From assembly GCF_039523235.1 (NCBI RefSeq), contig NZ_BAAAEX010000006.1: DNA of 64,000 bases; one strand, written 5' to 3'. Shown piece by piece: positions 8,266-16,682 of the stretch. The notes beneath the pieces were generated by a model. It was not told where the DNA came from. It was given only the letters and a program-made list of their open reading frames with translations, and did not search any database. The first letter of the stretch is position 1; the number at the start of each line of letters is the position of its first letter. Source of the DNA: Castellaniella ginsengisoli (lineage in GTDB: Bacteria > Pseudomonadota > Gammaproteobacteria > Burkholderiales > Burkholderiaceae_B). The position numbers and the translations under genes are program-made.

Positions 8266-8941
8266 CCCGTTCACGGCCGCCCTCGACCGGCGCAGCGGCT
8301 TTGTCGGCGGCCATGGCGCTCATCATCATGCGCGGCATGGGCACGGGCGGCATGGCGCCCTGACCGCCCAGTTCGACCGTATGGAAGCGATAGCCGGCAA
8401 AGCCCAGCGCCTGGGTCAATGCCTGGGCGCGGGCCTTGAACGCCTCGACAGCCTGGCCCAGGAGCTTTTGCTCTTCGGCGGCGCGCCGTTCCGGCGAGAC
8501 CGAGAACGACAGGCCGGCGATCGGCATGCGGTCGCCCAGATCGGCAGCCAGTTTGGACACGGCGGGAAAATCGCTGGATTCCAGGAGGATTTCGGCCTGG
8601 CCCCGCCATTCGGCGATCTTGCCATCGCGGTCGGTGGTCGGCCAGATCCGGTAGGATCCGCTGCGCGCCTCGATGCCCTGATGGCCCTTGGCCCGCTTCA
8701 TGACGGAATCCAGACGCTTGTTCAGGGCCTCGGCCACTTCGGTCTGCGAGTCGCCGGACAGTTCGGCGGCCAGGGTGATCTCAACGCGATCCTGCCCGAC
8801 CTCGGATGAGGCCTCGGCCGACAACGAAGCGCGCGGCTCGGCAGGTTCGGCTTCATGGGCCAGTGCGGGGAGCGCCGAAACAGCCAGGACGAACGACAGA
8901 CCGGCCAGAAGTTGCTTGCGTTTGAGCACGCCTCGATACAT
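8222..8941 (-). CDS. SIMPL-domain (DUF541) periplasmic protein
   Basis: 239 residues with an N-terminal signal peptide (about 1-28, ending PALAHE) followed by a SIMPL domain, recognisable by SLSAEASSEVGQDRVEITLAA-type first strands, a central helical segment (VEAFKARAQALTQALGFAGY) and the C-terminal VSVSVQGTIVLL strand. SIMPL proteins are periplasmic or outer-membrane-associated, often linked to envelope or oxidative stress; the role is unclear. The ribosome-binding site AGGAGAGG sits 4 bases before the ATG and only 10 bases after a strong hairpin (8961-8990), so its promoter is either upstream with read-through or within that hairpin region. Confidence 0.8.
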   Translation of the reverse strand: MYRGVLKRKQLLAGLSFVLAVSALPALAHEAEPAEPRASLSAEASSEVGQDRVEITLAAELSGDSQTEVAEALNKRLDSVMKRAKGHQGIEARSGSYRIWPTTDRDGKIAEWRGQAEILLESSDFPAVSKLAADLGDRMPIAGLSFSVSPERRAAEEQKLLGQAVEAFKARAQALTQALGFAGYRFHTVELGGQGAMPPVPMPRMMMSAMAADKAAAPVEGGRERVSVSVQGTIVLLPK

Positions 8942-8960
8942 TTTCCTCTCCTGAAAAGAC

Positions 8961-8990
8961 GAAAGCTCGTCGCGATCACGACGAGCTTTC
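8961..8990 (-). terminator. Strong terminator after the 6S RNA, in the SIMPL leader
   Basis: Perfect 12-bp stem (8961-8972 with 8979-8990), 6-base loop, followed on the minus strand by GTCTTTTC. This is a good intrinsic terminator for the probable 6S RNA upstream. The SIMPL ribosome-binding site follows within 10 bases, so read-through would be needed for co-transcription. Confidence 0.75.
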
Positions 8991-9003
8991 CGGGTAACGC
9001 CCC

Positions 9004-9195
9004 ACCTGTGCCGTCTAGGCCGGCATCCCGGAACCGAGGGTTCACGGTGGTCGCCATCAGTCAGACTTCGGGCCGGCCAGTGAAGGCAGCTCTCCTATCT
9101 GTCAATCCGGCAACCTATGCCTATAGCATTGGTTCAAGGAATGTATGGCCAGGTCACGAACACGGCAGGGACTTAGACGACCGGATGGCCTGGCG
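9004..9195 (-). ncRNA. ssrS: Probable 6S RNA
   Basis: The stretch downstream of zapA has no ORF but resembles 6S RNA, the RNA-polymerase-binding regulator. On the minus strand the 5' side has GUCUAAGUCCCUG and the 3' side has ACCGUGAACCCUCGGUUC then GGGAUGCC and UAGAC, matching the order in E. coli 6S (AGUCCCCUG ... ACCUUGAACC..GGUUC..GGGUUACAGCC). GUCUA near the 5' end can pair with UAGAC near the 3' end, closing the rod. zapA-ssrS linkage is known in proteobacteria. Ends are approximate; a hairpin at 9181-9202 could instead be the zapA terminator, in which case the 5' end is near 9180. Confidence 0.65.
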
Positions 9196-9215
9196 CATCC
9201 GGAGAATACTGTGGG

Positions 9216-9518
9216 CTAAACGGCGGTGCTCAGGACTTCATCGAGCATGCCGTTCATGGATTCAATTTTACTCTTGAAATCGCCCAAGGCAACATTGCCC
9301 AGGGGGCCATCGGGCGCGCGCATGCTGAGCAACTCGTTGGCGATCTGGATGGCGGCCATCACGGCGATGCGTTCGTTGCTGACGATCTTGCCGGCGCCCT
9401 TGATGGCCAGCATGCGCTGATCGACCAGCCGCACGGCGGCCAGCAGGGCGTCTTTTTGTTCAGGCGGGCAGGCCAGCGAGTAATCGCGGCCGAGAATGGC
9501 GACGTCGATGCGTTCCAT
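9216..9518 (-). CDS. zapA: Cell division protein ZapA
   Basis: 100 residues, the normal ZapA length. The N-terminal MERIDVAILGRDYSLACPP matches the ZapA globular head, followed by LLAAVRLVDQRMLAIK and a helical tail that forms the coiled-coil dimer. ZapA cross-links FtsZ filaments at the division ring. It is followed by the probable 6S RNA and preceded, with a 32-base gap, by a ZapB-like coiled-coil gene, the usual betaproteobacterial pairing. Confidence 0.92.
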   Translation of the reverse strand: MERIDVAILGRDYSLACPPEQKDALLAAVRLVDQRMLAIKGAGKIVSNERIAVMAAIQIANELLSMRAPDGPLGNVALGDFKSKIESMNGMLDEVLSTAV

Positions 9519-9550
9519 GCTTCGCGGCTCCTTGGTGAATGGTAGAGGCC

Positions 9551-9952
9551 TCAGGCCTGCGCGCCCGGCAGGCGCTCGAGGATGAGCTCGATCTGTTGCT
9601 GGGCGCCGGTGGCGGCTTCGCGCAGGCGGTCGCGCTCGGATTCGACCTGAATCAGGCGACGCTGCAGGGAATCGGAACGGACCCGGTGATCGCGGGCTTC
9701 GGACTCCAGGGCCGCCCGGTGCTGATCGGACTCTTCGCGCACGGCCTGGATTTCCTGGTCGTGACGCGCGAGCCTTTCGGACATGCGGGCGAATTCCTCG
9801 CCTTCGCGCAGTTGCTGGTCTTTCAGCGCCTGGTATTCTTGTTCGAGCTGCCGTACCCGGGCCTGCAGGCCGGCGCGTTCGGATTGCAGGTCCCGCGCCA
9901 GTTGGACGACTTGGCGGATGCGTTGGGACAATGCGTCGAGGTCTTGGAGCAT
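9551..9952 (-). CDS. ZapB-like coiled-coil cell-division protein
   Basis: 133 residues that are almost entirely heptad coiled coil: repeated R/E/Q/L pattern from LSQRIRQVVQLARDLQSE through VESERDRLREAATGAQQQ, with no membrane segment. Small coiled-coil proteins of this kind directly upstream of zapA are the presumed ZapB counterparts that bind ZapA at mid-cell. The identification rests on position and composition, since coiled coils give poor homology evidence. Confidence 0.65.
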   Translation of the reverse strand: MLQDLDALSQRIRQVVQLARDLQSERAGLQARVRQLEQEYQALKDQQLREGEEFARMSERLARHDQEIQAVREESDQHRAALESEARDHRVRSDSLQRRLIQVESERDRLREAATGAQQQIELILERLPGAQA

Positions 9953-10003
9953 GCGGTCAAACCTTTTGGAGTGCCGGCGCGATACGCCACGAAAGGGATT
10001 GAA

Positions 10004-10597
10004 TCATACCGGGTCGGGCCGAGGGGTTTTCGGAAGCGGCGATTCCGCCGAACGGCCGGCGGAATCATCGTGCGATCCGGCGCCTCGGGGGCTGCGATGG
10101 CGCAGGTAGCGGTTCTCGCGGCCGCGACGAAACAGCAGCCCCGCCAACTCGTTGAGCGCCAGAGAATAGACCTCGCGCTTGAATTCGATGACGGCATCCA
10201 GCGGCACCCAATAGGCGTTCCAGCGCCAGGCGTCGAACTCGGGCGTATCGGAGGCGCGCAGGCTGACGTCGCTGTCGCGGCCCACCATGCGCAGCAGGAA
10301 CCAGATCTGCTTCTGGCCTTTATAGTGGCCCCGCAATTCGCGGCGCACGTAATGATCCGGTACGGTATAACGCAACCAGTCCCGGGTCCGTCCCAGAATG
10401 CGTACGTGCTCGGCGCGCAAGCCGGTCTCCTCGTGGAGTTCGCGGTACATCGCCTGCACGGGAGTTTCGCCGTGCTTGATGCCCCCTTGAGGAAACTGCC
10501 ATGCGTGTTCCCTGATGCGCTTGCCCCAGAAAACCTCGTTTTTCTGGTTCACGAGAATGATGCCGACATTCGGACGGTAGCCTTCGCGATCCAACAT
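10004..10597 (-). CDS. rppH: RNA pyrophosphohydrolase (Nudix)
   Basis: Removes pyrophosphate from the 5' end of transcripts, initiating RNase E-dependent decay. The N-terminal MLDREGYRPNVGIIL and WQFPQGGI sequences are RppH-specific, and the Nudix box GGIKHGETPVQAMYRELHEE is at about residues 38-57. 197 residues; the last 25 or so (SPRGAGSHDDSAGRSAE...) are low-complexity and beyond the catalytic core, as in many betaproteobacterial orthologues. It is divergent from proS across 67 bases, a common arrangement in this group. Confidence 0.93.
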   Translation of the reverse strand: MLDREGYRPNVGIILVNQKNEVFWGKRIREHAWQFPQGGIKHGETPVQAMYRELHEETGLRAEHVRILGRTRDWLRYTVPDHYVRRELRGHYKGQKQIWFLLRMVGRDSDVSLRASDTPEFDAWRWNAYWVPLDAVIEFKREVYSLALNELAGLLFRRGRENRYLRHRSPRGAGSHDDSAGRSAESPLPKTPRPDPV

Positions 10598-10664
10598 GGG
10601 GCCACCTCGGTTGTGAATTCAATACAATTACCGTCGATTATACGTACCAACCGGAATCCCTACC

Positions 10665-12398
10665 ATGCGCGCCAGCCAGTACCATCTGAACACCCTGAAG
10701 GAAGCCCCCGCCGAGGCGGAGGTCGTCAGCCACCAGCTGATGACGCGGGCAGGCATGATCCGGAAAATCGCCGGCGGCATCTATACCTACATGCCCATGG
10801 GCCTGAAGGTCCTGCGCAAGATCGAGGCCATCGTGCGCGAGGAAATGAACCGCGCCGGCGCCATCGAGCTGCTGATGCCGGTCGTGCAGCCGGCCGAGCT
10901 GTGGGAAGAATCGGGCCGCTGGGAGCAATACGGCGCCGAGCTGCTGCGCATCAAGGACCGCCACCAGCGCGACTTCGTCCTGCAGCCGACCTCGGAAGAA
11001 GTCATCACCGACATCGCTCGCAACGAAATCCATAGCTGGCGCCAGCTACCGGTCAATTTCTACCACATCCAGACGAAGTTCCGCGACGAACGGCGGCCGC
11101 GCTTCGGCCTGATGCGCGGGCGCGAATTCACGATGAAGGACGCCTATTCCTTCGACCGCGACGAAACCGCCGCCCAGGCCAGCTACGATGCCATGTACGC
11201 CGCCTACCAGCGCATCTTCACGCGCCTGGGCCTGACGTACCGCGCCGTGGCGGCCGACACCGGCTCGATCGGCGGCACGCGCAGCCATGAATTCCAGGTC
11301 ATCGCCGACACGGGCGAAGATTTGATCGTCTACAACCCCGCTTCGGACTACGCCGCCAATATCGAGCTGGCCGATGCGCCCTGCCTGCTGGCCGCGCGCG
11401 AGCCGGCGCGCGAGCCCATGGAAAAACGCGCAACGCCCGAGGCGCCCAAATGCGAAATCGTGGCCGAACAACTGGGACTGCCCTTGTCGCGCACGGTCAA
11501 GTCCGTGGTGCTGGCCACCGACCCGGCCGACGGCCCGGCCCGCCTGTGGCTGCTGCTGATCCGGGGCGATCATGAAACCAATGAGATCAAGGTCGGCAAG
11601 CTGCCCGGCTTCGGCGAGGGCTATCGCCTGGCGACCGAGGCCGAGATCGACGCGGTCTTCCATTGCGCTCCGGGCTACCTGGGCCCCGTCGGCGTGGATC
11701 CGCAGGCCGTCACCGTGATCGCCGACCGCACGGTCGCCCACATGGGGGATTTCGTCTGCGGCGCCAACGAGGCGGGCTACCATCTGAGCGGTGTCAACTG
11801 GGGACGCGACCTGCCCGAGCCGGCACTGGTCGCGGACCTGCGCAACGTCGTGGCAGGCGATCCCGATCCGCGCGGCGGCACCCTGGCGATCCAGCGCGGC
11901 ATCGAGGTCGGCCACGTGTTCTTCCTGGGAGACAAATACTCGCGCGCCCTGAATGCGACTTTCCTGGAAACGGACGGCAAGCCGGCTCTGATGCAGATGG
12001 GCTGCTACGGCATCGGCATCAGCCGGATCTCGGCCGCCGCCATCGAACAGAACCACGACGAGCGGGGCATGATCTGGCCGCGCGCCCTGGCGCCCTTCGA
12101 GGTGGTGCTGTGCCCCATCGGCATCGGCAAGAGCGAGGCCGTCCGCGAGGCCGCCGAAGCCCTGTACCAATCGCTGCAGGCGCGGGGGGTGGACGTGATT
12201 CTGGACGACCGCGATGCCCGGCCGGGCATCATGTTCGCCGACTGGGAACTGATTGGCGTGCCGCTGCGCGTGACGCTGGGCGACCGCGGCCTGAAAGACG
12301 GCATCGTCGAAATCCAGGCGCGCCGCGACGATCAGGCGCAGCGCATCGCCCTGGCCGACGCCCAGGCGCACATCCTGGACCGGCTGGAGTCCCTCTAG
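10665..12398 (+). CDS. proS: Prolyl-tRNA synthetase
   Basis: Charges tRNA-Pro. The 577-residue length and layout are those of the bacterial-type class II enzyme: motif 1 region (KIEAIVREEMNRAGAIELLMPVVQP), motif 2 (FRDERRPRFGLMRGREFTMKDAYSF, about residues 137-161), a large editing INS domain inserted at about 230-395 (includes KSVVLATDP and GDHETNEIKVGKL) and motif 3 (MGCYGIGISR, about 445). The C-terminal anticodon-binding domain follows. Not obviously in an operon with the Tol genes, although the gap to ybgC is only 35 bases. Confidence 0.97.
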   Translation: MRASQYHLNTLKEAPAEAEVVSHQLMTRAGMIRKIAGGIYTYMPMGLKVLRKIEAIVREEMNRAGAIELLMPVVQPAELWEESGRWEQYGAELLRIKDRHQRDFVLQPTSEEVITDIARNEIHSWRQLPVNFYHIQTKFRDERRPRFGLMRGREFTMKDAYSFDRDETAAQASYDAMYAAYQRIFTRLGLTYRAVAADTGSIGGTRSHEFQVIADTGEDLIVYNPASDYAANIELADAPCLLAAREPAREPMEKRATPEAPKCEIVAEQLGLPLSRTVKSVVLATDPADGPARLWLLLIRGDHETNEIKVGKLPGFGEGYRLATEAEIDAVFHCAPGYLGPVGVDPQAVTVIADRTVAHMGDFVCGANEAGYHLSGVNWGRDLPEPALVADLRNVVAGDPDPRGGTLAIQRGIEVGHVFFLGDKYSRALNATFLETDGKPALMQMGCYGIGISRISAAAIEQNHDERGMIWPRALAPFEVVLCPIGIGKSEAVREAAEALYQSLQARGVDVILDDRDARPGIMFADWELIGVPLRVTLGDRGLKDGIVEIQARRDDQAQRIALADAQAHILDRLESL

Positions 12399-12433
12399 GC
12401 CGCAGCGCCCGTGTCACAAGGCCTCACCAAAAA

Positions 12434-12859
12434 ATGATTCCGGACCGAACCATTCCCCCCGGCGAGCTGTCCATTCGCGTATATTACGAGGACACTGACA
12501 CCGGCGGCGTCGTGTACTACGCGAACTACCTCAAATTCTTCGAACGTGGTCGCACGGAATGGCTGCGCGCGCTCGGGATGGATCAACACACTCTCGCAAC
12601 ACAGGAACAGATGATGTTTGTGGTCAAGCATGCGGACATTGCCTACCGGCAACCCGCCCGCCTGGACGACCGCATCCTCGTCCGGACCGCCGTGACCGGC
12701 CTGGGAGCGTCGACGATCCGCTTCGCCCAGCAGGCGCTGCGCGACGGCACGCTGCTCGCCAGCGCGGACATCCAGGTCTGCACGGTGCACGCCCTCAGCT
12801 TCAAACCCATCCGTCTCTCCCCCTCCGTCAGGGATCTATTGGAAAAGGCCCTTCATTAA
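12434..12859 (+). CDS. ybgC: YbgC-type acyl-CoA thioesterase of the Tol-Pal operon
   Basis: 141-residue hot-dog-fold thioesterase. The catalytic Asp and signature VYYEDTDTGGVVYYANYLKFFERGRTEW are at about residues 15-42, characteristic of YbgC/4-hydroxybenzoyl-CoA thioesterases. The gene opens the Tol-Pal operon, with its stop 2 bases before the tolQ start. YbgC acts on acyl-CoA or acyl-ACP at the inner membrane and is linked to phospholipid metabolism. The start is set at 12434 because the longer open frame upstream overlaps proS in another frame. Confidence 0.92.
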   Translation: MIPDRTIPPGELSIRVYYEDTDTGGVVYYANYLKFFERGRTEWLRALGMDQHTLATQEQMMFVVKHADIAYRQPARLDDRILVRTAVTGLGASTIRFAQQALRDGTLLASADIQVCTVHALSFKPIRLSPSVRDLLEKALH

Positions 12860-12861
12860 CC

Positions 12862-13536
12862 ATGCAAGCCTCTAGCGATTTGTCGCTGCTCTCTCTCATC
12901 GGCCACGCCAGTCTGCCTGTGCAGATCGTGATGCTGATCCTGTTCGGCGCCTCGGTCCTGTCCTGGGCCTACATCTTCAGCAAGCGGGCGGCCCTGCGGC
13001 GCGCCGATGAACAGACCCGCCGCTTCGAAGATGATTTCTGGGCGGGCGGCGACCTGACGGTCCTGCAACAGGCCATCGCCAGCCGCCGCAACGAGCATGG
13101 CGCATTGGCGCGCATCTTCGACGCCGGCATGACCGAGTTCGTCAAGGCGCGCCGCTCATCGAGCCGGGGCGATACGCTGCTGGACGCGCCCCGCCGCGCC
13201 ATGAAGGCCGCGCTCCAGCGCGAGATGGACAGTCTGGAATCGCACCTGAACTTCCTCGCCTCCACCGGTTCGGTCAGCCCCTACATCGGGCTGCTGGGCA
13301 CCGTGTGGGGGATCATGCACGCCTTCATGGGCTTGTCCACCATGCAGCAGGCCACCCTGGCCGCCGTGGCCCCGGGGATCGCCGAAGCGCTGATCGCGAC
13401 GGCCATCGGCCTGTTCGCCGCCATCCCGGCCGTGCTGGCATACAACCGCTACACCAACCAAATCGACCGGCTTTCGATCCGCTTCGAAAGTTTCGTCGAA
13501 GAATTCCTGAACATCCTCCAGCGCCAGGTGCACTAG
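12862..13536 (+). CDS. tolQ: TolQ proton-channel subunit
   Basis: Inner-membrane component of the Tol-Pal motor that uses the proton gradient to drive TolA. 224 residues with one N-terminal transmembrane segment (about 17-37) and two more at about 125-150 and 165-190. The conserved channel segment LGLLGTVWGIMHAFMGL and the ATAIGLFAAIPAVLAYN segment are intact. The ATG is 2 bases after the ybgC stop, suggesting translational coupling. The following gap to tolR is unusually long (134 bases) and contains a small ORF. Confidence 0.95.
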   Translation: MQASSDLSLLSLIGHASLPVQIVMLILFGASVLSWAYIFSKRAALRRADEQTRRFEDDFWAGGDLTVLQQAIASRRNEHGALARIFDAGMTEFVKARRSSSRGDTLLDAPRRAMKAALQREMDSLESHLNFLASTGSVSPYIGLLGTVWGIMHAFMGLSTMQQATLAAVAPGIAEALIATAIGLFAAIPAVLAYNRYTNQIDRLSIRFESFVEEFLNILQRQVH

Positions 13537-13570
13537 AGCCTGTCCACACGCATCAAGGAGTCGCGAAGGC

Positions 13571-13669
13571 ATGAAAAATCCGGTTGAACAAAGCGCCTGG
13601 CGCCGCACGCACGCCCATACGCGCACGGCGGGCAGCGCCATTTCCCTGATTCGCGCGAAAAGGCCCTGA
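13571..13669 (+). CDS. Possible 32-residue ORF in the tolQ-tolR gap
   Basis: ATG at 13571 preceded by AAGGAG with 10-base spacing, ending TGA one base before the tolR start. The predicted product (MKNPVEQSAW..., ending LIRAKRP) is basic (many Arg, His) with no hydrophobic segment. It could be a leader that couples tolR translation to tolQ, or chance: the tolR start has its own weak AAAAGG. I do not recognise any family. Presence of an ORF with a good ribosome-binding site in an otherwise oversized gap is the only evidence. Confidence 0.35.
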   Translation: MKNPVEQSAWRRTHAHTRTAGSAISLIRAKRP

Positions 13670-13670
13670 C

Positions 13671-14102
13671 ATGACATCGCTCGGCAGTCGTCGCTCGCGC
13701 CGCATGAAGAACGACATCAATGTCGTTCCCTACATCGACGTCATGCTGGTCCTGCTGGTGATCTTCATGGTCACCGCGCCCATGATCACCCCGGGCCAGA
13801 TCGAGTTGCCCTCCGTCGGCACGGCTTCCGAAGTTCCTCTGCAGCCGCTCGAGATCCAGATCGACGCCGAGGGCGCACTCGCCCTGCGGATGCGCGAAGG
13901 CGGCGCCTCGTTCCGCTCCATCGACAAGGCCAACCTGCTGGCCGAGGTCCGCGCCATCGCCACGCCCGACACCCCGGTGGTGATTTCCGCCGATGGCAAG
14001 GTTCCTTATGAGACCGTCATGCAGGTCATGGATCAACTGCGCAACGGCGGCGTCGGCAAGCTGGGACTGCTGGTCAACCAGAACGCTCCGGCCGCGCGCT
14101 GA
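13671..14102 (+). CDS. tolR: TolR motor subunit
   Basis: 143 residues: one transmembrane helix near the N-terminus carrying the essential Asp (NVVPYIDVMLVLLVIFMV, about residues 18-36; the Asp binds protons in the ExbD/TolR family) and a periplasmic domain ending in VGKLGLLV. It forms the proton-conducting complex with TolQ and energises TolA. tolA follows after 10 bases. Confidence 0.95.
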   Translation: MTSLGSRRSRRMKNDINVVPYIDVMLVLLVIFMVTAPMITPGQIELPSVGTASEVPLQPLEIQIDAEGALALRMREGGASFRSIDKANLLAEVRAIATPDTPVVISADGKVPYETVMQVMDQLRNGGVGKLGLLVNQNAPAAR

Positions 14103-14112
14103 TGCTGGTGCC

Positions 14113-15321
14113 ATGAATTTGTTCGACCGCTTCTTCAACACCGATTCCGATGACGACGTACGCCCCGGCGGGCGCGACGACCGCCGCGGCCTGCTCGTCT
14201 CTCTGGCCGCCCACGGCCTGCTGATCCTGCTGATGGTGGCGGGTTTTTCCACCGCCCCCGACAATCCAGGCCCTGTCCAGGTCGAGCTCTGGGCCCAGGG
14301 CACCGTGGCCGACGCTGCAGCGCCGCAGGAGCAGTCTGAAGAACCGCAGGCCGAACCGCAACCGGAACCCGAGCCCGTCAAGCCTGAGCCTGAGCCTGAG
14401 CCCGAGCCGGACCCCACGCCTGTGCCCGACGACAGCGCGCGCCAAGCCGCGGAGCAAGCCGAGGCCGCGCGGCAGGCGCAATTGGCCGAGGCCCAGGCGC
14501 GGGCCGCAGAGGCCGCCCAAGCGCAAGCCGAGGCTGAAATCGCCTTGGCCAAAGAACGCAAAGCCCGCGAGGAAACAGAGCGGCGGCTGGCCGAACAGGC
14601 CGCCCGGGAAAAGGCCGAGAAGGAAGCCGCCGAGCAGGCAGCACGCGAAAAGGCCCGGCAGGAACAAGCGGAAAAAGAAAAGGCGGCACAAGAAAGGGCC
14701 GAGAGGGCTGCTGCCGAGAAGGCTGCTGCCGAGAAGGCGGCCGCTGAAAAAGCCGCCGCCGAAAAGGCCGCCGCCGAAAAGGCCGCCGCCGAGAAGGCGG
14801 CCGCTGAGAAAGCCGCCCGCGAAAAGGCCGAAAAGGAAAAAGCCGAGAAAGCCGCTGCGGAAAAGGCCGCTGCGGAAAAAGCCGCCGCCGAGAAGGCCGC
14901 CCGAGAAAAGGCCGCCCGGGAAAAAGCCGCCAAGGAAGCCGAGGCCAAGCGTCAGGCCCTGAGGGCTGCCATGCGCGGCGACGCACTGGAAGCCGCCGGC
15001 ATCGCCAGCGGCAACGCGGACCGCAACCAGCGCGGAGGCGGCGGCAACGACGGCTACGCGGCCAAGGTGCGCGCCTGCGTCCAACCCGGCGTGGTCTACA
15101 ACGTGCCGCCGCGCAGCGGCTCGAACAACCCCACGGCAAGCTTCCGCACCCGCCTGGGATCCAATGGACAAGTCCAGGGCGTCGACCTGACCCGCTCTTC
15201 CGGCAATCCCCGCTTCGACGATGCCGTCCAGAAGGGGATCCTGGCCTGCTCGCCCTTCCCGAAACCGCCTGGCGGCAAGTATCCGTCGTATATTGACGTG
15301 GACTACCGCATGTACGACTAA
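14113..15321 (+). CDS. tolA: TolA, trans-periplasmic link
   Basis: 402 residues in the classical TolA layout: N-terminal transmembrane anchor (about 26-46, LLVSLAAHGLLILLMVAGF), a Pro/Glu-rich segment (about 70-105), a long Ala/Glu/Lys helical domain with AAAEK-type repeats (about 110-290) that spans the periplasm, and a C-terminal domain III (about 315-402) with paired Cys (VRACVQPG, ILACSPFP) that contacts Pal. The start is at 14113; the longer frame from 13993 overlaps tolR. Transmits the TolQR energy to the outer membrane. Confidence 0.93.
   Translation: MNLFDRFFNTDSDDDVRPGGRDDRRGLLVSLAAHGLLILLMVAGFSTAPDNPGPVQVELWAQGTVADAAAPQEQSEEPQAEPQPEPEPVKPEPEPEPEPDPTPVPDDSARQAAEQAEAARQAQLAEAQARAAEAAQAQAEAEIALAKERKAREETERRLAEQAAREKAEKEAAEQAAREKARQEQAEKEKAAQERAERAAAEKAAAEKAAAEKAAAEKAAAEKAAAEKAAAEKAAREKAEKEKAEKAAAEKAAAEKAAAEKAAREKAAREKAAKEAEAKRQALRAAMRGDALEAAGIASGNADRNQRGGGGNDGYAAKVRACVQPGVVYNVPPRSGSNNPTASFRTRLGSNGQVQGVDLTRSSGNPRFDDAVQKGILACSPFPKPPGGKYPSYIDVDYRMYD
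14700..14940 (+). repeat. In-gene repeats in tolA
   Basis: Tandem GCCGCCGAGAAG-like units (15 bases, encoding AAAEK) repeated about 14 times with synonymous drift. This is low-complexity helix coding sequence and can expand or contract by slippage; it explains the spurious long frames with an Ala/Ser/Phe run seen on the opposite strand. Confidence 0.8.
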
Positions 15322-15334
15322 GGAGATCGTCATC

Positions 15335-16642
15335 ATGACCGTATTCACAGCCTCCAGCCTCATCGGACGCCTCTGGCGGCGCGCCGCTGCGGCTGGCCTG
15401 GGCGTCGCGCTGGCCGCTGCGGGCGCCGCCCCGGCCCATGCCCAGTTGCGCGTCGATATTTCCGGCGTCGGCGCCACCCAGTATCCGATCGCCATCGCCG
15501 ATTTCGCGGGCGCATCCAGCGCCACCTCGACGCCCGAAGTCATCCGCGCCGACCTGACCCGTTCGGGCCAGTTCCGCCTGATCGGCGCCTCGGGCGCCGG
15601 GCTGGACGTCCAGAGCCAGATCGACCACGGCACCTGGCAGGCGCGCGGAGCCGACTACCTCGCCTATGGCACGGTGGCACAAAACGGCAGCCAGTACACG
15701 GTCAGCTACCGCTTGGTGGACAACGTCCGCAAGACGGAACTGGACCAGGCGTCCTACAGCGGCACCGAAGCCGAAATGCGCCGCATTGCACACCGGATCG
15801 CCGACCGGATCTACGAAAAGATCACCGGCGTGCGCGGTGTGTTCTCGACACGGATCGCCTACGTGTTGCAAACCGGCAACGGTTATGAGTTACAAATTGC
15901 TGACGCCGACGGCCAGAACCCGCAGGTGATGCTGCGCTCGAAACAGTCCATCATCTCGCCCGCCTGGTCGCCGGACGGCTCGCGGCTCGCCTACGTCAGC
16001 TTCGAATCTGGAAAATCCGTGATCTACGTGCAGACGCTGGCGACCGGCCAGCGCCAGCCGATTGCCAACTACAAGGGCAACAACAGCGCGCCCGCGTGGT
16101 CGCCGGACGGCCAACGCATGGCGATCGTGCTGTCAAGAGACGGCATTTCCCAGATTTACACCATCAACACGGACGGATCCGATCTGCGCCGGGTCATGCG
16201 CTCCCCGCTGATCGACACCGAGCCGCGCTTCACCCCCGATGGCCAATCCCTGGTCTTCACCAGCGACCGGGGGGGCAGCCCGCAGATCTACAAGGTGCCG
16301 GCGGGTGGCGGGGACGCCCAGCGCCTCACCTTCTCGGGCAGTTACAATATTTCACCTAGGGTATCGCCGGATGGACAGCAACTGGTGTACGTTACCCGTA
16401 GAAATGGTGCCTTCAGGATTGCAAGCCTGGCCTTGAACTCGGGCACCGAACAGATTCTGACGGACGGTCCGGACGACCAATCCCCCAGCTACGCGCCCAA
16501 TGGCATGCAAGTGCTCTACAGTTCCATCCAGAACGGTCGCAGCGTGTTGGCGGTGACTTCGATCGACGGGCGCGTGCGCCAGACACTGTCGGTGCTCAAC
16601 GGCAAGGTCCGCGAGCCGGCCTGGGGCCCTTTCACAGACTGA
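15335..16642 (+). CDS. tolB: TolB periplasmic beta-propeller protein
   Basis: 435 residues with a signal peptide (about 1-36, cleaved after AHA), an N-terminal TolB domain and a C-terminal six-bladed propeller recognisable from repeated SPAWSPDG, SAPAWSPDG, EPRFTPDG and SPRVSPDG motifs (about 208, 252, 296, 340). TolB shuttles between TolA and Pal. The ribosome-binding site AAGGAG spans the tolA stop; start set at 15335, because the longer frame from 15221 overlaps tolA. Confidence 0.96.
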   Translation: MTVFTASSLIGRLWRRAAAAGLGVALAAAGAAPAHAQLRVDISGVGATQYPIAIADFAGASSATSTPEVIRADLTRSGQFRLIGASGAGLDVQSQIDHGTWQARGADYLAYGTVAQNGSQYTVSYRLVDNVRKTELDQASYSGTEAEMRRIAHRIADRIYEKITGVRGVFSTRIAYVLQTGNGYELQIADADGQNPQVMLRSKQSIISPAWSPDGSRLAYVSFESGKSVIYVQTLATGQRQPIANYKGNNSAPAWSPDGQRMAIVLSRDGISQIYTINTDGSDLRRVMRSPLIDTEPRFTPDGQSLVFTSDRGGSPQIYKVPAGGGDAQRLTFSGSYNISPRVSPDGQQLVYVTRRNGAFRIASLALNSGTEQILTDGPDDQSPSYAPNGMQVLYSSIQNGRSVLAVTSIDGRVRQTLSVLNGKVREPAWGPFTD

Positions 16643-16682
16643 TTTTTTTCGTGTGACTCTTCTTTCTTCTAAAGGACATTAA

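Noticed and set aside
14700..14940. CRISPR-like regular repeats
   Set aside because: The repeats are contiguous 15-base coding units of the TolA helix, with no spacers.
13533..15871. Long leftward frames with Ala/Ser/Phe and Gly/Leu-Phe runs opposite tolA and tolB
   Set aside because: They are the complement of the repetitive tolA helix codons, and the forward Tol genes are unambiguous.
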